DNA of 37,088 nucleotides from Vibrio maritimus (GTDB lineage Bacteria > Pseudomonadota > Gammaproteobacteria > Enterobacterales > Vibrionaceae): assembly GCA_003263775.1 (NCBI GenBank), contig JYJJ01000061.1, positions 1 through 37,088 on the forward strand. The letters are read 5' to 3'. Each line of letters starts with the position of its first letter. Position 1 is the first letter of the stretch. The position numbers and the translations under genes were made by a program. The notes beneath the pieces are model-generated. The model had not been told where the DNA came from. It searched no databases and was given only the letters and a program-made list of their open reading frames with translations. This document shows, piece after piece, positions 27,664 to 36,879 of this stretch.

Positions 27664-27687
27664 AAAGGCCACTTAGTGGCCTTTTTT
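27664..27687. terminator. Bidirectional terminator between gatY and ydcO, containing the ydcO stop codon
   Basis: AAAGGCCAC (27664-27672) pairs with GTGGCCTTT (27676-27684), and TTTTTT runs on to 27687. The 3-base loop is exactly the minus-strand stop codon of the benE/ydcO-like gene. It serves gatY on the plus strand and may serve both genes. Confidence 0.88.
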
Positions 27688-28845
27688 ATCAGAACTACAA
27701 AGAAGCACTGAATACAACCAACCTGCAATCAGCCCCCACAAGGTCGCATTAATACCCAAAATCGTCACACCCGATAGCGTCACCACCAGCACCAATAGAG
27801 CAGGTTCCCGATAGTCTGGCGAATCAAACGCACTATGCAAACACATCATCAGAGTTCCAAGCAGTGCAAAGCCTGCAAGCATATGGGTGATTTCCTTCGG
27901 AAAGGCTAAAAACATAGAGACGACCACAGAAGCTAATAGCCCAGCTATGAGATAAAACACACCGGCCCAAATCACAGCTCTGTATCGCTTGCTCTTGTCT
28001 GCGTCTACATCGTCATTCATACAGATCGCTGCTGATATCGCCGCTAAATTGACACTAAAGCCGCCAAAGGGTGCGGATAGCACGTTTGCAAGCCCCGTCC
28101 CCACGAGTACAGGCTTCACGGGCGTCTCATATTGATAGCTTTTCATCATTGCCACGCCAGGCAGATTTTGAGACAGCATGGTTACAATATAAAGCGGCAA
28201 GGAAATATTGAGAATCGCTGACCAATCTAGTACGGGTGTCATCCAACTGGCTTGGGCGATAACCAGGTCGGGGTTTGACATTGATTCACTATCAGCAGAA
28301 AACGCCAGAGCGCAGCCCACAACAAGCAGCAGCAACATCGTGTACTTGGGCACAAAGCGCTTGCTGACGATAAAAGTCAGAAACATCCATACAAACGCAT
28401 AAGGTGTCGTCATGGCGGGCTCAAATGCGCGAACACAAAATGGCAATAAAATCGCACCTAACATCGCGGTCGCAAGAGGGGTAGGAATACGTTGCAACGC
28501 TCGAGAAAGAGGAGAGACAAGACCAGTAATAACAATCATTACACCTGAAACAACAAAGGCACCTATCAAAGAAGGCATGTCGTATTCCGCAGCTGAGCTC
28601 ACCAGTATCGCAGCACCCGGCGTCGACCACGCGGTCAGAATTGGCATTTTGTAATACCATGAGAAACCTATCGACGTGATTCCCATCGTTACACCAAGCG
28701 CGAGCAACCAACTCTCAATTTGCGCGGGTGACGCCCCCGCTGCCGTCGCGGCTTGCAATATGATCACCACCGAACTGGTATAACCGACGAGCACCGCCGT
28801 AAAGCCCGCCGTGATGTGGTGCAACGTGGAAATATTTTGGCTCAT
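27673..28845 (-). CDS. ydcO: BenE/YdcO-family membrane transporter
   Basis: A 390-residue polytopic membrane protein of the benzoate transporter family BenE, close to E. coli YdcO. Features: HHITAGFTAVLVGYTSSVVIILQAA at the N-terminus, YYKMPILTAWSTPGAAIL, QNLPGVAMMKSYQYETPVKPVLVGTGLANVLSAPFGGFSVNLAAISAAICMNDDV (the signature), and DADKSKRYRAVIWAGVFYLIAGL. The start at 28845 has AAGGGA 6 bases before it; the open frame extends 21 codons further into the operator. The pairing with the divergent XRE-cupin gene mirrors E. coli ydcO-ydcN(sutR). The substrate of YdcO is not firmly known; benzoate is only the family name. Confidence 0.88.
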   Translation of the reverse strand: MSQNISTLHHITAGFTAVLVGYTSSVVIILQAATAAGASPAQIESWLLALGVTMGITSIGFSWYYKMPILTAWSTPGAAILVSSAAEYDMPSLIGAFVVSGVMIVITGLVSPLSRALQRIPTPLATAMLGAILLPFCVRAFEPAMTTPYAFVWMFLTFIVSKRFVPKYTMLLLLVVGCALAFSADSESMSNPDLVIAQASWMTPVLDWSAILNISLPLYIVTMLSQNLPGVAMMKSYQYETPVKPVLVGTGLANVLSAPFGGFSVNLAAISAAICMNDDVDADKSKRYRAVIWAGVFYLIAGLLASVVVSMFLAFPKEITHMLAGFALLGTLMMCLHSAFDSPDYREPALLVLVVTLSGVTILGINATLWGLIAGWLYSVLLCSSDKKGH

Positions 28846-28875
28846 TGTCATCCCTTTCTGTATAGTAACTCCATC

Positions 28876-28926
28876 TGTGCGCAATAACGCACAAAACAAA
28901 GATAGCACTGTGCGCTATAACGCACA
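28876..28926. promoter_or_regulatory. Twin palindromic operators between ydcO and sutR homologues
   Basis: Two perfect inverted repeats: TGTGCG-CAATAA-CGCACA (28876-28893) and TGTGCG-CTATAA-CGCACA (28909-28926). The starts are exactly 33 bases apart, about three helical turns, so dimers would bind the same DNA face. The adjacent XRE-cupin protein is the expected binder. Confidence 0.8.
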
Positions 28927-28941
28927 ACAGGAACAAAGCCA

Positions 28942-29481
28942 ATGCAAGACTCCAAATTTAGGTCTGAGATCGCCCTGCATCTAAAATCAGAGCGAAAGAA
29001 GAAGAAATTAAGCCTAGATGCGACATCCGAACTCACTGGCGTATCCAAAGCCATGCTTGGACAAATAGAGCGAGAAGAATCGAGCCCGACGATCGCGACG
29101 CTATGGAAGATCGCGAGCGGACTTGAGACCTCATTCTCGGCGTTTTTTGCCAACGAACCAAGCTTGCAAACTCCCGAACGCCTGTTTCCTGACGATCCAC
29201 GAATGAAGGTAAAGCCTCTGTTTCCTTTTCAAGAAGACACAGGCATAGAAGTTTTTGAGATCACACTATCTGGGCACCATCAGCAAATGTCGAGTCCACA
29301 CAGCATCGGCGTGATTGAACATGTACATGTGATAAGTGGCCAAGTACAGGTGTTCTTTGACCAAGAGTGGCACCTGCTGGAGACAGGGGAGAGCTTGCGT
29401 TTTTTCAGTGATCAACCACATGGGTATGAGGCTGTGTCAGAAAACGCAGTATTCCATAATATCGTTAGCTATCCTAGATAA
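28942..29481 (+). CDS. sutR: XRE-cupin transcriptional regulator, SutR/YdcN-like
   Basis: A 179-residue regulator. The N-terminal XRE helix-turn-helix is LSLDATSELTGVSKAMLGQIEREESSPTIATLWKIASGLETSFSAFF (~23-70). The C-terminal single cupin fold is ~100-178 (SIGVIEHVHVISGQVQVFF, then LLETGESLRFFSDQPHGYEA). It resembles E. coli YdcN/SutR (178 residues as recalled, with VSKAMLGQIER and GVIEHV in common), a regulator reported to act on sulfur utilisation. AGGAA precedes the ATG. Divergence from the YdcO-like transporter and the twin palindromes in between indicate autoregulation and control of the transporter (inference). Confidence 0.9.
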   Translation: MQDSKFRSEIALHLKSERKKKKLSLDATSELTGVSKAMLGQIEREESSPTIATLWKIASGLETSFSAFFANEPSLQTPERLFPDDPRMKVKPLFPFQEDTGIEVFEITLSGHHQQMSSPHSIGVIEHVHVISGQVQVFFDQEWHLLETGESLRFFSDQPHGYEAVSENAVFHNIVSYPR

Positions 29482-29485
29482 AAAA

Positions 29486-29510
29486 GGCAGCCATTGAGCT
29501 GCCTACTCTT
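29486..29510 (+). terminator. Terminator-like hairpin after sutR homologue
   Basis: GGCAGC (29486-29491) pairs with GCTGCC (29498-29503) around a 6-base loop, immediately after the stop codon. The A-tract before is good; the T-run after is weak. Confidence 0.55.
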
Positions 29511-29634
29511 ACAGCGCAATACTGTCATCAATACTGCCAATGGAGTACAGTACCAACTCTTCTGAGTTCCCCCCACACCTAACAAGCGAACATCCTCCTC
29601 TTTGGCAAAAAGCTATATAATGGTGGCTAGGGTT

Positions 29635-30560
29635 CTAAGCTGAGGTACTTGATGGAAAGTAATCATTTGACCCGGTAATTTTGTCCAGAACTCGCCTAAC
29701 GTTATCAATAAATAAACGAGATTTATCTGGCATATACTGCCTGCTTGGATAGATAGCATAAATGGGAAAAGCGAACTTCTGTGGTTCGGTACAAGCAAGC
29801 GCTAGTTTACCTCTTTTAACATGTTCTTGAGCTAGAAACTTAGGAAGTCTCGCAACTCCATGATGAGAAAGTGCAAGTTCCAGTGAAAGTTCAGGGCTCC
29901 CAACCGTGTATTGCGGTTTGAGTTCAATGGCTTTAAGCTCATCGCCAACCGTCAACTTCCATACCTTTGGAGCATCAGGAAGAACCGAAGAATATATAGT
30001 GCTAAGTCGACCGATATCACTGTCACTACTGATACGTCCATTTTTCGCTAAATAAACTGGGCTAGCATAATAATCTAACTCAACGTCTCCTAGGTATTGC
30101 CCCACCATTTCAGAGTCTTGCGGCGTATCAATATGTAACATCACATCGAAAGCGACTCTGTTGAGCTGAGTTTGCCTTCCTTCACTCAACACCCACTTTA
30201 TCGTCATGTTAGGGGCGTTAAGCGCAAGATCATCTAAGACCGGCATCACCAACTTCGCCATACCCAGAGAAGAAAAAACGGTCAGTTCACCTGAAAACTC
30301 ACACTGATGACTCTGAATTTCACGTTTTGCTTGTTTAAGATTGTCTTGAATCTCTATTGCATAACCATAAAATAACTCACCACTGTGCGTCAAAGTGACC
30401 CGTGCGAGTCTCGGATAAGCAATTGAGATTGAAGTGATTTTTCAAGAGATTGCACACGGCGGCTCAATGCAGAAGGAGATAAATTTAGGTAGGCGGAAGC
30501 ACGAGAGTAGCTTTTATACTCCACTACGGTCACAAACGCTTCGATATCATTGGTGTTCAT
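29635..30560 (-). CDS. LysR-family transcriptional regulator (one frameshift)
   Basis: LysR regulator of 308 residues after repair. The N-terminal winged helix is MNTNDIEAFVTVVEYKSYSRASAYLNLSPSALSRRVQSLEKSLQSQLLIRDS. The effector-binding domain follows (ELTVFSSLGMAKLVMPVLDDLALNAPNMTIKWVLSE, ending near VRRVLDKI). One base is missing near 30399-30403, restoring the usual RVTLTHSGE segment at the end of the DNA-binding domain. The start at 30560 has GGGAGG 5 bases upstream. The gene lies 94 bases downstream of the DoxX-like gene on the same strand. Target and ligand are unknown. Confidence 0.86.
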
Positions 30561-30653
30561 AGCAACCTCCCTGTTTTTGCCCAAGTAGGCTAACACAGTT
30601 TGGTTGCGAAGGAGCGAGTTAGGCCAGTAATTGACTCACTGAAATGTAAAGAA

Positions 30654-31166
30654 TTATTGATGCACTAAAGTACGTCGAGTACGTTTACATAGGTAATTGT
30701 CCAAACATACTTCATACTTATTATTTGAGTAGGCGATAAGTAATTGGAAGAATACGAAATGCATACCTGGCCAAACTACCCCGGACATAATGAAAGTAAT
30801 ATTCAAGAAAATAGCCGCAAAGCAAACCAACACCCTATAGAAACCCAAGACAAGGAGAAGGCCAATTAGGACCTCCAACATGGGGATGAATATATTGAAA
30901 ATAGGGCTTAAAGGTATGAAAACGGCTTCCACAAACCATAACCACACGGATGCTCCCCACTCCCCTTTAGATGCTTGAAACTGAACAATGGCATGTTCAG
31001 ACAGAACAAAGTAATTGAAGAACCCAACAATATTAAAGTCCGAAGTAAGCTTGTTAAAACCTGCAATAAACCATTGATAACCGTAATAAACCCTTATCAA
31101 AGACAGTCCGTATCCTACTATCCTATTCTCTGCTAAACATTGTGTCAGGCTACTGATTCGAGTCAT
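30654..31166 (-). CDS. DoxX-like membrane protein
   Basis: A 170-residue membrane protein with about four hydrophobic helices. The N-terminal region (LSLIRVYYGYQWFIAGFNKLTSDFN) resembles the DoxX/DoxD-type opening R-x-x-x-G-x-x-W/F-x-x-x-G-x-x-K. Helices follow around SVWLWFVEAVFIPLSPIFNIFIPMLEVLIGLLLVLGFY, FAAIFLNITFIMSGVVW and FVFFQLLIAYS. GGAG lies 6 bases before the ATG. Its role is unknown; DoxX-family proteins are often found with redox or thiol-stress genes. The gene is noticeably AT-rich relative to neighbours, as is the LysR gene after it, so the pair may be a later insertion (weak inference). Confidence 0.65.
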   Translation of the reverse strand: MTRISSLTQCLAENRIVGYGLSLIRVYYGYQWFIAGFNKLTSDFNIVGFFNYFVLSEHAIVQFQASKGEWGASVWLWFVEAVFIPLSPIFNIFIPMLEVLIGLLLVLGFYRVLVCFAAIFLNITFIMSGVVWPGMHFVFFQLLIAYSNNKYEVCLDNYLCKRTRRTLVHQ

Positions 31167-31455
31167 GTTTTCTCCATAGTATCTCGATAATTGGAAGCCC
31201 TGCTATTATCGAAAATCTGCACGTTGAGGAAAACCGCAGTTTATGCAACCTACCATTGCAGATAGCACAATCTACGAGACGTTTCTGAACGAAATAGTGC
31301 TTTCTCTCAAAACACTTCCATAGACAAAACTGTATTTGGGCCTGTGTGTCAGCACTAAAAACACATTTCATCTACATAACTTTGTTTATTCGCAATCAAT
31401 AAAAAAGCCCCGAATTAATCGGGCTTTTCAAAGCATTGAAGTTATCAACTCTAAA
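31167..31455. other. Intergenic region between putP and the DoxX-like gene
   Basis: Apart from the putP terminator at 31401-31427, I see no supported gene. A 73-codon minus-strand frame (31150-31371) lacks any family feature or good ribosome site. The promoter of the DoxX-like gene must lie here. Confidence 0.4.
31401..31427 (-). terminator. Rho-independent terminator of the put operon
   Basis: AAAAGCCCCGA and TCGGGCTTTT form a stem with one bulged base around a 5-base loop. A six-base T-run follows on the minus strand. It lies about 30 bases after the putP stop codon. Confidence 0.85.
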
Positions 31456-32951
31456 TTAATCTAGCTCAACAAGGTTCTTCTCAAACGTTGCGTGCTGCGC
31501 TTGAACTTCTTTATCTGGACCACCAGTCATAGCACTCACTACCATGATAGAGATCCAAGATAAGATGAAGCCTGGAACAATTTCATAGATATCGAAAATG
31601 CCGCCAGTTAGCTGCTTCCATACTACGATAGTCACACCACCAACAATGATACCTGCAATAGCTCCGTTACGGTTCATACCTGACCAGTAAAGGCTTAGTA
31701 AAATCGCAGGACCAAATGCCGCACCGAAACCAGCCCAAGCATAAGAAACTAGACCCAATACCGAGCTGTCTGGTGTCATCGCAAGTACCAGTGCGATAAC
31801 TGATAGCAAGATAACGCCAACACGACCAACCATCACCACTTGCTCAGAAGTCGCGTCTTTGTTGATGATTTGTTTGTAAAAATCTTCGGCTAGTGCGGAA
31901 GACGATACCAATAGCTGAGAATCCGCGGTACTCATGATTGCTGCTAGGATTGCCGCAAGCAAGATACCCGCAATCACAGGGTGGAACAGAGCGTTTACTA
32001 GCAGCATGAAGATTTTCTCACCATCTGCCAGAACATCACCGCCCGTGTTTGTGATGTACACAAGACCTACCACACCAACTAGCATTGCACCAATCATAGA
32101 AAGACCAGACCACACGACTGCGATGCGGCGCGCTGTTGTCAGATCTTTATTAGAGCGAGACGCCTTGAAACGTGCCAAGATATGAGGCTGACCAAAGTAA
32201 CCAAGGCCCCATGCGACTAGAGAAATGATGGCGATAGCAGAAAGCGGCTGTCCTTTTGTATCATTCCATAGCGTGAGCAGCTCAGGGTTAATCGCTTCAA
32301 GGTCTGCAGTAAGCTGACCAAGACCGCCTTGCATGCCAATGACTGGCACAATCATCAGTGCAGCAGCCATGAGTAGACCTTGCACTAAGTCAGTCCAGGA
32401 TACCGCTAAGAAGCCACCAAATAGCGTATAGGACACCACACACACGGTGCCGATAATAACCGCGATGGTGTAATCTAAGCCGAATACGGTTTCAAACAGT
32501 TTACCACCTGCCACTAGACCAGAACTGGTATAGAAAAGGAAGAAAAAGCAAAATAAAGAAACGCAGATACAACCTGAATAACCTTTGAATTGTCGTTAAA
32601 ACGACGAGATAGGTATTCTGGAAGGGTCAGAGCGTCAGTCGTAATACTGTATGTACGTAGTCGTTTCGCGCAAATCAGCCAGTTGAGCCAAGTACCCACA
32701 AGTAGGCCACCCGCCAACCAAAAAGCTTCAATACCAGCCGCATAGGCGTAACCTGGTAAGCCAAGTAGTAGCCATCCACTCATATCTGATGCGCCGGCAG
32801 ATAGCGCTGCAGGCCAAGGGCCTAAAGAGCGTCCACCAAGAAAGTAGTCGCTTGAGCTCGCTGTGCGCTTATAAGCGATCACACCGATAGCAAGCATCAT
32901 CGCCAAGTAAGCGATAAAAGTTGTCGTAATAGCGAAGCTATTTTGAATCAT
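31456..32951 (-). CDS. putP: Sodium/proline symporter PutP (one frameshift)
   Basis: SSS-family Na+/proline symporter, ~498 residues after repair (E. coli PutP ~502). Recognisable segments: AYKRTASSSDYFLGGRSLGPWPAALSAGASDMSGWLLLGLPG (TM2 and Na+-site region), ITTDALTLPEYLSRRF, GLVAGGKLFETVFGLDY, LFGGFLAVSWTDLVQGLLM, GYFGQPHILARFKA and AAILAAIMSTADSQLLVSSSALAEDFY (TM8, Na+ site). One base is missing in the A-run at 32543-32547 (plus strand), restoring FAFFFLFYTSSGLVAGG. It is the last gene of the proline operon, after putA and the PutA C-terminal-domain gene, separated from them by a hairpin. Confidence 0.95.
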
Positions 32952-32974
32952 TATTGTTTCCTCATCCTAGAATT

Positions 32975-33005
32975 CAGCCTCCAACATGCTGAGTGCTGGA
33001 GGCTG
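32975..33005 (-). other. Intercistronic hairpin upstream of putP
   Basis: CAGCCTCCA (32975-32983) pairs perfectly with TGGAGGCTG (32997-33005), a 9-bp stem with a 13-base loop, 23 bases before the putP ATG. There is no T-run on the minus strand, so RNA processing, stability or differential expression is more likely than full termination. Confidence 0.6.
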
Positions 33006-33035
33006 GTAGGGCGGCGTGGAGCGGGTCCGAGGACC

Positions 33036-33730
33036 TTAGCCACTAGCTACCAAGTTCAAGCAAGGTAGCGTTGCCCCCACTGCTGTGATGTTGATGGTTC
33101 TTGTTCTTTCCGTTATGAACCTCAACACTAGATTCGGATCGTGCGACGTTGGAAGTGACGCCAGATCCGTTTCAGACACCAAAAGACCTATCGCTCCATC
33201 GCGATTAGCCAGTTGATGGTTAACCTGCCATTGTGTTTCTTCAGAGCCTACAAGACCGACTACACGCACATCGAAATCGATAAAGGTAGTGGCTTCTTCT
33301 AAAGCGACAATCTGGACTAGGTTAGAAGCAATTGAGAACGCTCAACTGCCGAAATTAAAATTTGATTAAACTTCTCGTTACCAGAGCAGACAATGACGCC
33401 ATTACCAGCAATGAGCGCAGCGGTTATCTGTGCCACTGCTGCGATTTTGGCTTGCGCCTCTTCACTCTCAAGCACAACTAAAGCCACGCCACGACCGGCA
33501 GCATAAAGCTCATTGGTTTCGCCTGTTGGCCCCGGCATCACATGCGGGTTGGCGAGCAGGATATTCGCTTGCTGAACATGAAACGCCATCACGCTTGCTA
33601 GCGTCGCGTTCAGCTCTGCCATATTGCGCTGAACTGAAAGTAAACACTCACGTTGCTCAGCAAAATCGGTAACATTCCAGCTCTCCCATGCATTCAAAAC
33701 ATCAGAGAAAATTGTTGCGTTATTAACCAT
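33036..33730 (-). CDS. Stand-alone PutA C-terminal ALDH-superfamily domain (one frameshift)
   Basis: A 231-residue protein encoded 12 bases after putA, with its own ribosome site (AAGGAG) and ATG. It has no catalytic ALDH Cys or Glu motif. Its sequence parallels the C-terminal extension of long PutA proteins as I recall it for E. coli: LNAWESW against LNALREW, MPGPTGETN against LPGPTGERN, an EEAQAKIAAVAQITAAL block against EQDALTQLAAVLAV, and a final FITERTRTINITAVG against YIERSLSVNTAAAGG. In long PutAs this Rossmann-like ALDH-superfamily domain supports structure and substrate channelling. One base is missing near 33333-33336, joining AVERSQ to IASNLVQIVALEEA. It is often labelled a pyrroline-5-carboxylate dehydrogenase, but it should not be an enzyme by itself. 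Confidence 0.8.
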
Positions 33731-33742
33731 GACTCTTTCTCC

Positions 33743-36700
33743 TTACTTTGAAATGGAAGCGGTACCGTTGACGACATCCGTGAAACGATACAGATAGTGA
33801 GGACCACCAGCTTTTGGCCCCGTACCCGACAGGCCTTGTCCACCAAACGGTTGAACACCGACTACCGCACCCACCTGATCTCGGTTGATGTAGCAGTTAC
33901 CGACACGAACGTGTTTCTCGATCCATTCGTAAGTAGACTCATTACGGCTGTGTACGCCAAGCGTTAGACCAAAGCCTGTCGCATTGATGCTGTCGACCAC
34001 TTTCGGCAGTTCAGACGCTTTAAAACGAACAATGTGTAGGATTGGACCAAAGTGCTCTTCAGTCAGAACCGAGATATCCGAGATTTCAAACGCACAAGGT
34101 GGAACAAAATCGCCCTCTGCACATTCATCATCGAGAGATAGCTGGGCTACTTTCTTACCTTGCTTAGTCATCGCTTCAATATGAGCAAGAAGCTTTTGCT
34201 TCGCATTGGCATCAATCACAGGGCCAACATCGGTTGAATGTAGGTATGGCAAACCAACTTTTAGTTCATCCATTGCGCCTTGAATCAAATTGATCACGCG
34301 CTCTGCAATATCTTCTTGGATATACAGCACGCGTAGAGCACTACAGCGCTGACCCGCCGACGCAAACGCAGAGCGAACCACATCACGCACCACTTGCTCT
34401 GGGAGCGCAGTAGAGTCCACAATCATTGCGTTTTGACCGCCGGTTTCAGCGATAAATGGCACTGGTGCCACTTGGCGTGCGGCCAAGGTACTATTGATGC
34501 GCTGCGCTGTTGGAGTCGAGCCAGTAAAGGCAACACCAGCAATCGCGTTGTGAGAGGTTAGAGCATGCCCCACATCCGCACCGCGACCTGTAATAAGCTG
34601 GATTGCGCTTGCAGGGAAGCCCGCTTCAAGCATCAGCTCAACTGCACGCACAGCAATGAGAGAGGTTTGTTCTGCAGGTTTAGCAACCACCGTGTTACCT
34701 GCAACCAAAGCTGCGGTCACTTGGCCTAGGAAAATAGCCAGTGGAAAGTTCCATGGGCTGATACAGACAAACACACCGCGACCACCGCGAGTCATCGACT
34801 TAGATTGACCATCAAAGCCAAGTACCGATTGTGTCTTAAAGATGTGTGGCTGCTTAGCGTAGTAACGACAGAAGTCGACCGCTTCGCGCACTTCGTCAAT
34901 GCTATCATGAATGGTCTTGCCCGCCTCTTGATGACAAATCGCTACCAGCTCATGCAAATTCTCTTCTAGCTTGTCTGCTAGATTAAGTAAGCACTGACTT
35001 CGCTCGGCATAAGGAAGCGTTGACCAAGATGCGAATCCTTCCTCAGCACCTTAATAGCTTCGGAAACATGATCAAGGTTAGCCATAGTCACCTGACCAAC
35101 AACGATGCGACGATCATACGGCGCAGTAATCGTATCTACTGTCGCGCCTGCCTTGATCATGCTTTCGTATTGGGACTGTCCATTGATAATTGGCGCACCC
35201 TGCCACTGCTTGCTGCGGAATACGTCCACTTTGTGTTCGTACTCTTTTACTTCGCTCTCGATATCAACGTTCACGCCAATCGAGTTTTTACGATCGCTAA
35301 AGATCGCAGGTGGCAGTTCAATGTTGGCGTTATGCAAAGTGTCGTTGGCGTTGAGTGCATCGACCGGGTGAACCGTTAGGCTCTCAACCGGGCAACGAGC
35401 ATCAACTAGACGATGTACAAAGCTGCTGTTCGCACCATTCTCTAGCAGTCTGCGCACCAAATATGGCAGCAGATCTTTGTGGCTACCTACCGGTGCGTAG
35501 ATTCGAACCGGTTGCTTGTGAGTATCCATCACATGGTCATAAAGGGAATCACCCATACCATGTAGACGCTGGAATTCATAATCAGTGTGCTGCGCCATGG
35601 TCGCAATTGCTGTCACGGTGTGTGCATTGTGGCTCGCAAACTGCGGGAAAATGTTTCCACGTACGTTGTCACTCAGTAGGAAGCGAGCACAGGCTAAGTA
35701 TGCCACGTCAGTCGCTTCTTTACGGGTATAAACAGGGTAGTTGTCGTAACCCGCTTGCTGAGACCACTTGATCTCGCTGTCCCAATACGCGCCTTTCACT
35801 AGGCGAAGCGGGATCAAATCACCTTGCTGTTTCGCTAGTGCATTGACCCAAACCAGCACAGGCAGTGCACGTTTAGAGTACGCCTGAATAACCAGACCAA
35901 ACTTACCCCAGCCTTTAGCGACATCACTGCGGTAGACCTTTTCGAATAGTTTTAGAGAAAGCTCAAGACGATCCGCTTCTTCCGCATCAATAGTAATAGC
36001 AACATCGAGCTCACGAGCGCGAGTCAGAAGCTGAGTCAGGGTATCGCATAGCTCTGTAAGAACACGCTCTTCGTTCGCGACTTCATAACGAGGATGCAGC
36101 GCAGAAAGCTTAATGGAAACCGACGGTGCAGGGCTGGTATCTAAACCATATTTGTCACTGCCAACCGCTTCGATTGCCATTAGGTAATCTTTGAAGTACT
36201 TATCGCCATCCGCTTTGGTTAGCGCTGCCTCACCCAACATATCAAACGAGTAGGTAAAGCCGCGGTCGCGCATCTTCTTACCGTTCTTCTGTGCTTCACC
36301 AATGCTGCGGCCCAATACGAACTGATGACCCATGACCTTCATCGCCTGATACATGGCTTTACGAATCACAGGTTCAGAGAATTTATTCACCAAACGGTTA
36401 ACCGCTTTTGCTGGGCTTTGAGATTGTGAATCTGGCAGACCCACCACTTTCCCTGTCAGCATCAAGCCCCAGGTTGAAGCATTCACAAACACAGAATCAG
36501 AATTCTTAAGGTGTGACTTCCAGTCAGCCACGCTGAGCTTGTCGCGGATAAGCGCATCTGCCGTTGCAGAATCAGGAATACGCATCAAGGCTTCCGCAAG
36601 ACACATCAGCAAAATGCCTTCTTGAGTATCTAAGCTGTACTCAAGCAGCAAGGCGTCGATCATCTGAATCGCATTTTTATCGGCACGAATAGCTTCAATG

Positions 36701-36879
36701 AGCTGGGTGGTTTTCTGTGGGATTTGCTGGGCTTCGTCACCTTGCGGTGTTGCCAGAGGTAAAAGCTGTTTCAACCATTGAGACTCATCCACCATATAGA
36801 GTGGAGAGATCAGTGACCAGAGCTGTTCAAGCGGCTGCTCGACAAACTCCGTTTTTAGCACATCTGTTGCTGTAAACAT
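33743..36879 (-). CDS. putA: Bifunctional proline dehydrogenase / P5C dehydrogenase PutA (one frameshift)
   Basis: Converts proline to glutamate: FAD-dependent proline dehydrogenase, then NAD+-dependent pyrroline-5-carboxylate dehydrogenase. It is 1045 residues after repair. The proline dehydrogenase barrel spans ~180-480 (FTYSFDMLGEAALT, RLVKGAYWDSEIKWSQ, ASHNAHTV, RIYAPVGSHKDLLPYLVRRLLENGANSSFVHRL). The ALDH half has FVCISPWNFPLAIF, AALVAGNTVVAKPAEQT, the catalytic Glu in FIAETGGQ and the nucleophile in SAGQRCSALR. There is no N-terminal ribbon-helix-helix, so unlike E. coli PutA it is not its own repressor. It ends right after GPKAGGPHYLYRF, where long PutAs continue into the domain now encoded by the next gene. 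The missing base is near 35048 (restoring IKVAEEGFASW). Confidence 0.95.

Noticed and set aside
31150..31371. 73-codon minus-strand reading frame upstream of the DoxX-like gene
   Set aside because: No recognisable domain, no good ribosome site, and it overlaps the DoxX-like gene start.
33036..33730. Functional P5C dehydrogenase in its own right
   Set aside because: It lacks the ALDH nucleophile (GQRC-type) and catalytic glutamate motifs and is less than half the length of an ALDH.
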